The notes under the pieces were generated by a model. That model saw only the letters and a list, made by a program, of their open reading frames with translations, had not been told where the DNA came from and made no database searches. Position numbers and translations under genes: made by a program. DNA of 51,266 nucleotides from positions 1-51,266 of the forward strand of contig NZ_JAICYI010000020.1 in the NCBI RefSeq assembly GCF_025934275.1, written 5' to 3'. The stretch comes from Phenylobacterium sp. (GTDB taxonomy: Bacteria > Pseudomonadota > Alphaproteobacteria > Caulobacterales > Caulobacteraceae). This document shows, piece by piece, positions 35,466 through 43,018 of the stretch (position 1 is the first letter of the stretch; every line of letters begins with the position of its first letter).

Positions 35466-36311
35466 CTAGGACGTTTGCTTCGCCGCGGCCGGCTTCGGCG
35501 TCAGCCCGAAGCGCTCGCCCCGCCGCCCGCGCACGGCGAGATCCACCGTGAGCAGCCGCCGCTCGCCCGCCACGCGCATCTCGTGGCCGGGCATGTACAT
35601 CATCGCCACGTAGTCGCCCAAGGAGTCTTCGACCGCCTGGGTGAAGCCCTGGGCGTCCTCGGCCTTGTTCATCTGGATCTTGGCCATGCGCAGGGCTTCC
35701 GGGCTGTTCTCGGCCACCCGGCGAGCCCAGGCGAGGCTTTCGCGTTCCAGCTCGGCCTTCGGATACACGCGGTTGACCAGGCCGTATTGCGCGGCTTCGG
35801 CCGCGGAGATGAAGCGGCTCTCGAACACCAGCTCCTTGGCGCGGCGGATGCCGATGTCCCAGGGGATGGTGTTGTACTCGACGAAGCCGCCGAGGAATTC
35901 CGCGTCCTCGGCCGCAAAGATCACGTCCATGGCCGCGGCCAGCATCCAGCCGGCATAGATGCAGTAGCCCTCGACCATGGCCAGGGTGGGCTTCGGGAAG
36001 TTCCGCCATTTCAGGAGCAGGTCGAGGTTGTACTTCTTGAACTGGTCGTAGGTCTCGATCCCCGGCTGGGCGTCCTGGGCGTAGCGGTAGGCCATGCCGT
36101 CCGGCGTCCCGAGGTCGTGGCCGGTAGAGAAGACGCCGCCCGCGCCGCGCACGATCACGACGCGGGCTTCCCGGTCGCCGCGCGCCAGCTCGAACGCCTG
36201 GTCGATCTCGTCCAGCATCCGGTAGCTCTGGGCGTTGCGGTATTCGGGCCGGTTCAGCGTGATCTGCGCCACCCCGTCCGCCGCGGCGTAGAGGATATCC
36301 TGGAACTGCAT
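35466..36311 (-). CDS. Enoyl-CoA hydratase/isomerase family protein
   Basis: 281 residues from the ATG at 36311, with GGAGG seven bases upstream; five further codons are open but the site decides the start. Crotonase fold: ITLNRPEYRNAQS, the oxyanion-hole FSTGHDLGT, and VEGYCIYAGWMLAAAMDVIFA with the second oxyanion-hole region. FVEYNTIPWDIG occupies the place of the second catalytic Glu region. It probably hydrates or dehydrates a CoA thioester. Transcribed with the AcuI-like gene. Confidence 0.88.
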   Translation of the reverse strand: MQFQDILYAAADGVAQITLNRPEYRNAQSYRMLDEIDQAFELARGDREARVVIVRGAGGVFSTGHDLGTPDGMAYRYAQDAQPGIETYDQFKKYNLDLLLKWRNFPKPTLAMVEGYCIYAGWMLAAAMDVIFAAEDAEFLGGFVEYNTIPWDIGIRRAKELVFESRFISAAEAAQYGLVNRVYPKAELERESLAWARRVAENSPEALRMAKIQMNKAEDAQGFTQAVEDSLGDYVAMMYMPGHEMRVAGERRLLTVDLAVRGRRGERFGLTPKPAAAKQTS

Positions 36312-36388
36312 CGACCGACCTCCCAAAGCCGTGCGCCCGCGGCTATAGGCAAGGGCCCGAGGTTGCGGCGAAAGGTCAAGTCCCTGGC

Positions 36389-36781
36389 ATGGGCGGGTCG
36401 AGTGAGGTCATTGAGGAGAGCCTGGAGAAGCTCGCGGAGCGGGCCGGTGATCCGACGCAGGCCGTCTATGCCCGGCTGTTCGCCCGCTATCCCGAGATGC
36501 AGGCGCTGTTCGTCCGCGACGTGAACGGCGCGGTCAGGGGTGAGATGCTGGCCAAGTCGCTGGAGTGCGCGCTCGACCTGGCTGGCCCCAATGCCTATGC
36601 GGCGAACTTCATCCGCTGCGAAGTCGTCAACCACGAGGGCGTAGGTGTCCCGGCGGACGTCTTCCCACGGTTCTACGAGGTGGCCGTCGAGACCTTCGCC
36701 GAGTTGCTGGGCGACGACTGGATCCCGGCCTACGAGGCGGCCTGGGGGGGCATCGTCGCGCGGGTGGCCGAGCTCGCCTGA
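36389..36781 (+). CDS. Globin-like haem protein, single domain
   Basis: 130 residues. It is all-helical with YARLFARYPEMQALF in the B-C region and NHEGVGVP in the F region, where H82 would be the proximal haem ligand, then LLGDDWIPAYEAAWGGIV as the H helix with its conserved Trp. This is the small bacterial globin type also called single-domain globin; it has no reductase domain. It may bind oxygen or nitric oxide. Divergent from the ECH/acuI pair, 77 bases away. No strong ribosome site precedes the ATG, so the start is uncertain. Confidence 0.7.
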   Translation: MGGSSEVIEESLEKLAERAGDPTQAVYARLFARYPEMQALFVRDVNGAVRGEMLAKSLECALDLAGPNAYAANFIRCEVVNHEGVGVPADVFPRFYEVAVETFAELLGDDWIPAYEAAWGGIVARVAELA

Positions 36782-36792
36782 GCCTCAGACAA

Positions 36793-36822
36793 ATCGGCGC
36801 CCCGCCGCGGCGGAGCGCCGAT
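36793..36822 (-). terminator. Terminator of TonB receptor 2, hairpin family member 2
   Basis: Stem ATCGGCGC pairs with GCGCCGAT, with inner CCGCC/GGCGG. On the minus strand TTTGT follows. It lies between the convergent globin gene and the receptor and may serve both. Same plan as the hairpins at 30865 and 39774. Confidence 0.8.
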
Positions 36823-36840
36823 CAGCCGGTGGCCGGGCGC

Positions 36841-39540
36841 CTAGAAGCGGTACTGGAACTCGATCCCGTAGGTCCGAGGCGGCGTCAGGGCAAAGCCGGT
36901 CACGAGGCCCTGGACGGCGTTGTGCGTTCCGGGGATGCGGCCCGCAAGTCCGGGGGTAAGCCCCAGCGCCGCGATGGTCGTGTCGTAGAACACGCCGCTC
37001 TGCCGCGTGGCCGAGGCGCCGCCGTCGTAGCCCAGGTCGTTGAAGACGTTCTGGACGTAGGCGATGATCGAGTAGTGGTTGTCGCGGTCCTTCCAGGTGA
37101 CCCGCAGGTCGGTCTGATCCCAGGACGGCGCCGCATCGATCGGCCGGGTGAACAGACCCGAGTACTGCTTGTCGCGCCAGATGTAGCTGATCTCGGGCGT
37201 CAGCGAGCCGGCGCCGAAGTTGAAGGTGTAGGTGACCGCGATCGCCACCTTGTTCTTCGGCACCTGCGGTAGCTGGTCGCCCCTGAGGTTCTGCGGCCGT
37301 TCGACCAGGCCGGTGTTCACGTCGCACAGCTCCCCGGGCGCCTGGGCGCAGGTGGTCAGCGGGATCAGCGGCTTCGCGCCGGACTGCAGCGCCTGTGGAT
37401 CGCTCGGGTCGACGATCCCGGTCAGGCTGCGGATCTCGGCGTCGTCGTAGGCGTAGTTGAGCAGCACCTGCAGGTTGTCGATCGGCTGCCAGATGGTCTC
37501 CAGTTCGACGCCGGCCGTGAGCGCCCTGGGAATGTTGAGGAACCGGCTCTGACTGACCGCGAGGTTGCCGCTCAGGTTCACGACGGTCAGCGGCGCCTGA
37601 TACCCGTAGATCGGATTGTAGAAGAGGGCGAGGTTCACCTGCAGGGTGCGCCCGAACGTCTCCTTGATCCCGGCTTCGTAGTCGTCGCTGTGCTCGGCGT
37701 CGGTGAAGGGGAACTGGCCTTCGGTGCTGGTCACGCCCGAGGCGAAGCCGCCCATCAGGTAACCGCGGCTGTAGCGGACGTACAGCATAGTGTCCGGCGA
37801 CGGATTCCACTGCAGGCCCGCGGTGCCGGTGACCGCGTGCCATGAGAAGTCGTACGCGCGGTGGGCGAAGCCCTGGGCGTCGAAGGTGATTCCGCCCGGC
37901 TGCCCGTTGTCCACCACGCCGGTCGGCAGGCCCTTCGTGAAGACGACGGCCTTGGTGACGTCGAGCACGGGCGCGGCGGCGCCGTTGGTGTCGACGGGGA
38001 AGCCGCAAGCCGAATTCCCGTAGCAGATCAGGCGAACGGCTTCCGTGCCCTTCAGGTTGTCATGGCTGTAGCGCAGGCCGAGCGTGGTCTTCCAGGTCGG
38101 CGCGAATTGCCAGTCGATCTGGCCGTAGGCGGCGTAGGATTCCTGCGCGAAGCTCGGCCGGTTGTCGAAGAGCCGGCGCTGGAAGTCAGGCGCGGCCGTG
38201 CCGAAGTTGATCAGGCCGTCGAGCGCCGGGTTGTCCGGCTGTTCCGTGTAGACCGGCTGGTCGTAGCCCTCCTTGTAGTAATACAGGCCGCCGATCCATT
38301 GCAGAGGTGATTTGCCTGTCGACGCCAGGCTGACCTCATGGCTGAAGTTGTGGTAGAGTTCCTGATAATTCGAGAATTGTTTAGGGAAGATCGTGGCGGG
38401 CGGTTTCCCGTTGACCGTGTTTACCTTGAACGAATCGATCGCGCCGCCGTTACTGTTGTTGGAGATCAACTCGTAGTGGTAGTTCAGACCGCCATGGACG
38501 TACTTCAGGTCCATGTTGTCGAAGTGGTAGGTCAGATTGATGGCCCAGGTGTAGGTGTCGTTCAGGGACACGGTCTGGGCGATCAGGGAGGCGAACTTGC
38601 GCGGGTCCGAGGCCGCCGGGTTGACGCAGCCTGTGGGCGAGAGGTTCACGACATTGGCGACCGGCGCGCCGGGCCCGCAGGCGAACATCATGTTGACGTT
38701 CTGGCCGCCGTATTCGTCGAGGCTGTACGGACCGGGGTCGTAGCCTGAGCGGGCGCCGGGGCCGCCCGAGCCGTTGTTCCAGCCGGTCGCGGACCACTTG
38801 CCCCAGGCGTCGAGCCGGTCGCCCAGCTTGGCCTGCAGCTGGCCCTCGATGAACCACTGGTCGATGACGTTGCCTTCCGAGGGCATGCCGGGAACGACGT
38901 TCTTGAAATAGCCCTCGTTCTGCTGCTCCCAGTTCCCGGCCAACCGGAACTGCACGTTGTGCGCGATCGGGCCGGAGACCGCCGCCTCGAGCAGGGTGCG
39001 CTCGTAGTTGGCCACCGTGCCGCGGACCTCGGCGTAGAAGTCCTCCGTCGGGCGCTTGGAGATCACGTTGATCGCCCCGCCGATGGAGTTGCGTCCGTAG
39101 AGCGTCCCCTGCGGCCCGCGCAGGACCTCGACACGGTCGGTGAAGATCGGCGTCTTGCCGGCGGTGACGGTCGAGGTGGTGTAGATGCCGTCGTCGTAGA
39201 CCGCGACGGGAACCGCGACCGGGTGGGCGTTGGTCAGGCGCCCGACGCCGCGCAGCGTCGTGCGGTCATTGCCGCTGGTGTAGTTCAGACCCGGTGTGAA
39301 GTTGGTCAGGTCCTGGATGGACTTGATGCCCAGCAGGTCGCGCCGCTCGGACGTGAACGCCGAAATGGCGACCGGCACGTCCTGCAGGTTCTGCTCGCGC
39401 TTTTCCGCTGTGACCACCAGCTCTTCGATGGTGTTGGCGGCCGCGGCGGCGGTGGCGGGCCGCGTCTGAGCGTTGGCGACGTGGCCGAAACTTGCGGCGA
39501 GCACGGCGCTCGTCGCGAACAGGTACGCTCTCGATGTCAT
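36841..39540 (-). CDS. TonB-dependent receptor 2
   Basis: 899 residues from the ATG at 39540, which has a G-rich GGGGGGAAG site upstream; the open frame to 40089 is shadow of receptor 3. Signal peptide ending ANA, then NTIEELVVTAEKREQNLQD and the plug segment DRVEVLRGPQGTLYGRNSIGGAIN. The barrel ends in YRF. Loops match receptor 3 more closely than receptor 1, for example GSGGPGARSGYDPGPY against GGGPGSRNSYSPAP. Cys pairs occur in the same loops as in the other two. It is the middle of three minus-strand paralogues. Confidence 0.93.
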   Translation of the reverse strand: MTSRAYLFATSAVLAASFGHVANAQTRPATAAAAANTIEELVVTAEKREQNLQDVPVAISAFTSERRDLLGIKSIQDLTNFTPGLNYTSGNDRTTLRGVGRLTNAHPVAVPVAVYDDGIYTTSTVTAGKTPIFTDRVEVLRGPQGTLYGRNSIGGAINVISKRPTEDFYAEVRGTVANYERTLLEAAVSGPIAHNVQFRLAGNWEQQNEGYFKNVVPGMPSEGNVIDQWFIEGQLQAKLGDRLDAWGKWSATGWNNGSGGPGARSGYDPGPYSLDEYGGQNVNMMFACGPGAPVANVVNLSPTGCVNPAASDPRKFASLIAQTVSLNDTYTWAINLTYHFDNMDLKYVHGGLNYHYELISNNSNGGAIDSFKVNTVNGKPPATIFPKQFSNYQELYHNFSHEVSLASTGKSPLQWIGGLYYYKEGYDQPVYTEQPDNPALDGLINFGTAAPDFQRRLFDNRPSFAQESYAAYGQIDWQFAPTWKTTLGLRYSHDNLKGTEAVRLICYGNSACGFPVDTNGAAAPVLDVTKAVVFTKGLPTGVVDNGQPGGITFDAQGFAHRAYDFSWHAVTGTAGLQWNPSPDTMLYVRYSRGYLMGGFASGVTSTEGQFPFTDAEHSDDYEAGIKETFGRTLQVNLALFYNPIYGYQAPLTVVNLSGNLAVSQSRFLNIPRALTAGVELETIWQPIDNLQVLLNYAYDDAEIRSLTGIVDPSDPQALQSGAKPLIPLTTCAQAPGELCDVNTGLVERPQNLRGDQLPQVPKNKVAIAVTYTFNFGAGSLTPEISYIWRDKQYSGLFTRPIDAAPSWDQTDLRVTWKDRDNHYSIIAYVQNVFNDLGYDGGASATRQSGVFYDTTIAALGLTPGLAGRIPGTHNAVQGLVTGFALTPPRTYGIEFQYRF

Positions 39541-39611
39541 TGTGCTTCCCCCCCAGGAAACTGGCGCTTTATCTCCGCGCCTGTGAGCAGACTGGATCAG
39601 TAATCCCGTGG

Positions 39612-39700
39612 CGTCAAATGCAGCTCCTGTAGTCGCACCGAACTGGGTAGTTCGCTTACTTAGTATATTGCAGCCCATCGCGTAATATTGCGTCAATGCA
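39612..39700 (-). promoter_or_regulatory. AT-rich upstream region of TonB receptor 2
   Basis: This stretch is clearly AT-richer than the surrounding coding DNA. A TTGACG (minus strand, 39612-39617) lies about 70 bases before the start codon and a second TTGACG about 80 bases farther up. Words TATACT, AATATT and a TTGCA...TGCAA inverted pair are present. It most likely carries the promoter and possibly an operator; no consensus -10 box at good spacing could be assigned. Confidence 0.4.
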
Positions 39701-39773
39701 ACACATTTCCGCCCCGATGGGTTGGCGGAGTGTTGTGCCATTCGCGGCCTGGCCAAAGAACCGCCAAAAAGAA

Positions 39774-39800
39774 AGGCGCCCCGCCGATGGCGGAGCGCCT
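39774..39800 (-). terminator. Terminator of TonB receptor 3, hairpin family member 3
   Basis: Stem AGGCGC pairs with GCGCCT, with inner CCGCC/GGCGG and a GAT loop; on the minus strand TTTCTTTTTGG follows. It separates receptor 3 from receptor 2, which is therefore probably expressed from its own promoter. Confidence 0.85.
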
Positions 39801-39824
39801 GAGGTCTTCCGGGGGGAGGATGCC

Positions 39825-42623
39825 CTAGAAGAAGCGATACTGCAGCTCGACGCCGAAGGTGCGGGGCGGCGTCAGGAGATAGGTGCTGGCGATCCCTTCG
39901 TTGACGGGCGCCGCCACCGCCGAGGCGGGATTGGACAGCGGCAGGCCGAGCGCATAGCCCGGCGTGAAGCCCGCCTGCCGGGCCGCCGCCGCGCCGCCCT
40001 CGTAGCCGAGGTCGTTGAAGATGTTCTTCACGAAGGCGATGACCGTGTACTTGTTGTCCCGGTCCTTCCACGACAGGCGGGCGTCCCATTGGTCATAGGA
40101 GGGCGCCTGATAATACGAACGGTCGAAGATCGAGCCGAACTGCTTGTCCCGCCAGATGTAACTCACTGAGCCTGTCAGCGAGCCCGGCGCGAAATCCCAG
40201 GTGTAGTTGACGTTCACCGCCACCTTGTTCTTCGGGGCGTTCGGCAGGTGACCGCCGGAGAGGTCCTGACCGCGTTGCAGGTCGCCGGTGAAGACGTCGC
40301 AGCCGGGGGCGGTGAGCGTCGAGCAGGCCGTCAGCGTCGTCAGCGGCTTGGCGCCCGCCGCCACCGCGGTCGGATCGGCCGGATCGACCACGCCCGAGCC
40401 CTTGGTGATGTGGGCGTCGAGGTAGGAGTAGTTGAACAGCACCTGCAGGTGCTCGATCGGCTGCCAGGTCGTCTCCAGCTCCACCCCCTGGCTGATCGCC
40501 TTGGGGATATTGAAGAAGATGGACTGGCCGAGCGCCGTGCCGCCGCCGGTCGGAATGATGGTGATCGGCACCTGGTCGTTTCGGTAGTTGTAGCGGAACA
40601 CCGCCAGGTTGGCCTGCAGGGTGCGGCCGAAGTCCTTCTTCAGGCCGACCTCGAAAGAATCGAGGTGCTCCGGCTGGGTCTCCGGCGCGGCGCCGAGGGT
40701 GGTGTCGATGCCCACCCGGAACCCGCCTGACTTGTAGCCGCGGCTGTAGCGGAAGTAGGCCATCGTGCCGGGCTCCGGATCCCACTGCAGGCCGAAGGTG
40801 CCGGTGGTCGCGCCCCAGTGGTCCTTGTAGGTGCGGCTGGCGAAACCGGTCGCGGGATCGACGACGGTGTTCGACGAGACGCCCGGCGTGCCGATGCCGC
40901 CGGGAAAACCCGGATAGCCGCTAACCACCGTCGGCACCTGGGTCAGGTCGAGGACGAAGTTCGAGCCGAGCAATTCCGGCGCGACGCCGCAGGCGGAAGC
41001 GTCGAAGCAGAGCACGCGCACCGACTCCTCGCCCTTCATGTCGTCGCGCGTGTAGCGCAGGCCGAGCGTGGTCTTCCATTGCGGCGTGAACTGCCAGTCA
41101 ATTTGGCCGAACGCCGCCTTGGAGGTGATCTGCATGTGCGGGCGATCGTCGTAGATCCGGTTGTCGCCCGCCAGGCTCGGACAGGCGCCGGCGGTGAAGG
41201 CGCAGGCGCCGGCGAGGCTGGAGATGTTCAGCCCCAGCGAGGGCTGGTCCATGAGGGTGGTGTAGACCGGCTGCCGGTACTCCTCATTGTAATAGTAGAG
41301 GCCGGCGATCCACTGGAACGGCCCCTTGTCGGTGGAGGCCAGGTTGATCTCGTGGGAGATCCAGTTCTCCTGCTCCTGGTAGTTGAAGGCGTACCGCGGA
41401 TTGACGGTGGGTCCGCCGCCCGGGATCACCAGCGTGCTCGTCTGGGTCGCCCCCAAGGTGCCCGCGGGCAGCACGCGGGGCAGGGTGTAGGAGACGATCG
41501 GGGCGCTCTCAACCGGCTGTGGGCCGGTCAGGAAGTAATGGTAGTGCGTCCCGCCCGCGATGTACTTCAGGTCCATGTTGTCGAAGTGGTAGGTCCACTC
41601 GCTGGCGAAGATCATCGTGCCGGTGAGCTTCACTTGATAGGGCACGTCGCTGGCGAACTTGCGCGGATCGCTCGACGAAGGGTTGGCGCAGGCCTGCGAC
41701 AGCGGGATGCCGCCGGCGGTCACCACATTGGTCACGCCGGAGCCGGGCAGACAGGCGTACCCGGGGTTCATCACCTGCGGCGGGTTCGCCACCTCGAAGT
41801 TGGTGAAGGGCGCCGGTGAGTAGCTGTTGCGCGAGCCGGGTCCGCCGCCGTCGTTGTGCCAGTCGGCCCAGGCGAGCTTCATCCACCCGTCGAAGTTGTC
41901 GCTGAATTTGAACTTCAGCTGGCCCTCGACATACTTGGTGTCGATGACGTTGCCCTCATCGGGCTGGCCGGGGACAGTGTTCTTGTACCAGCCTTCGGTC
42001 TGCTTCTCCCAATTCGCGCCGAAGCGGAAGTCGACGCCCGGGATCGGCGTCGGGCCGGAGACCGCCCCTTCCAGGATCGAATGGTTGTAGTTCTGGTATT
42101 GGCCGCGGACCTCGGCGTACCAGTCATCGGTCGGACGCTTGGAGATGATGTTGATCGCGCCGCCGATCGAGTTGCGGCCGTAGAGGGTGCCCTGCGGGCC
42201 GCGGAGCACCTCGACCCGGTCGACGAACAGCGGCGTCTTGCCGGCTTCGACGGTGGAGGAGGTGTAGATGCCGTCGGAGTACTGGGCGACCGAGCCCTGG
42301 GCGGCGTGGACGTTGGTGTTGCGGCCGACCCCGCGCAGCGTGTTGCGGTCGTTCTGGGCGTTGTACTCCAGGCCGGGCGTGAAGTTGGTCATGTCGGCGA
42401 TGGTGTTGACGCCGATCAGGTCGCGCTTCTCCGAGGTGAACGCCGAAATGGCGACGGGCACGTCCTGCAGGCTCTGCTGACGCTTCTCGGCGGTGACCAC
42501 CAGCTCCTCGATGGTGGTGGAGGACGCCGCGGCGGTTCCGCTGGCGGTCTGGGCATGCGCCGTGGCGGCGAACGCGGCGGCCAAGACCGCGCTGGTGGCA
42601 AGAAGACTGGACTTGAAATGCAT
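39825..42623 (-). CDS. TonB-dependent receptor 3
   Basis: 932 residues from the ATG at 42623, with GGGGAGG about ten bases upstream; 30 further open codons lack a signal peptide. Signal peptide ending AHA, then TTIEELVVTAEKRQQSLQD, plug segment DRVEVLRGPQGTLYGRNSIGGAIN and a barrel ending YRFF. Extracellular loops have Cys pairs, for example ACAFTAGAC and ACSTLTAPGC. It leads the trio of receptors. Substrate unknown; Caulobacterales often use such receptors for plant-derived or aromatic compounds. Confidence 0.93.
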   Translation of the reverse strand: MHFKSSLLATSAVLAAAFAATAHAQTASGTAAASSTTIEELVVTAEKRQQSLQDVPVAISAFTSEKRDLIGVNTIADMTNFTPGLEYNAQNDRNTLRGVGRNTNVHAAQGSVAQYSDGIYTSSTVEAGKTPLFVDRVEVLRGPQGTLYGRNSIGGAINIISKRPTDDWYAEVRGQYQNYNHSILEGAVSGPTPIPGVDFRFGANWEKQTEGWYKNTVPGQPDEGNVIDTKYVEGQLKFKFSDNFDGWMKLAWADWHNDGGGPGSRNSYSPAPFTNFEVANPPQVMNPGYACLPGSGVTNVVTAGGIPLSQACANPSSSDPRKFASDVPYQVKLTGTMIFASEWTYHFDNMDLKYIAGGTHYHYFLTGPQPVESAPIVSYTLPRVLPAGTLGATQTSTLVIPGGGPTVNPRYAFNYQEQENWISHEINLASTDKGPFQWIAGLYYYNEEYRQPVYTTLMDQPSLGLNISSLAGACAFTAGACPSLAGDNRIYDDRPHMQITSKAAFGQIDWQFTPQWKTTLGLRYTRDDMKGEESVRVLCFDASACGVAPELLGSNFVLDLTQVPTVVSGYPGFPGGIGTPGVSSNTVVDPATGFASRTYKDHWGATTGTFGLQWDPEPGTMAYFRYSRGYKSGGFRVGIDTTLGAAPETQPEHLDSFEVGLKKDFGRTLQANLAVFRYNYRNDQVPITIIPTGGGTALGQSIFFNIPKAISQGVELETTWQPIEHLQVLFNYSYLDAHITKGSGVVDPADPTAVAAGAKPLTTLTACSTLTAPGCDVFTGDLQRGQDLSGGHLPNAPKNKVAVNVNYTWDFAPGSLTGSVSYIWRDKQFGSIFDRSYYQAPSYDQWDARLSWKDRDNKYTVIAFVKNIFNDLGYEGGAAAARQAGFTPGYALGLPLSNPASAVAAPVNEGIASTYLLTPPRTFGVELQYRFF

Positions 42624-43018
42624 CGTCGCGCTGCCTCCCCGCAGCTGGAATGCGCGGTACGGGCCGCGCCTCAGAGGGAGGGCGCTGCTGCGATGGAGCC
42701 GGACGGGCGTCAACCGGCCGCCGCATAAATGAACAGCGATAACTTGCCGACGGCCCCCGGCATGGCGCCGAGGACACAGACTGGTCCGGCAAATGGCGCC
42801 AAATCGCCCCCTGCGACCGCCGGTCGCGGAACGATGTTCAACTTCTAGTTTGGTCCGCCGAGTGGCGAGGGTCGCGCTAGCGCGTCTGAATCACCACTTT
42901 TCCGAGTTTCCGGCGCAGGCCCCGAATTGCGCCGCGGAAGCCCTGCACGGCCGGCTTGGGCTTCCCTGGCGGCGGCGCGCCTTCTAAGGAGATCGCGCCT
43001 CGCATTTGGAGCCCGACC
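42624..43018. other. Divergent intergenic region between TonB receptor 3 and ilvD
   Basis: 395 bases without a supportable gene; short open frames here have no family resemblance. On the minus side it has TTGACG (42708-42713) about 85 bases from the receptor start, plus a GGGGAGG site. On the plus side TTTGGAG precedes the ilvD ATG. No attenuator-like leader peptide rich in branched-chain codons was found. Confidence 0.6.

Noticed and set aside
39541..40089. N-terminal extension of TonB receptor 2
   Set aside because: The extra 183 codons are a shifted reading of receptor 3 and its terminator; the signal peptide starts at 39540.
42793..42987. Short open frame between receptor 3 and ilvD
   Set aside because: No ribosome site or recognisable sequence; consistent with intergenic DNA.
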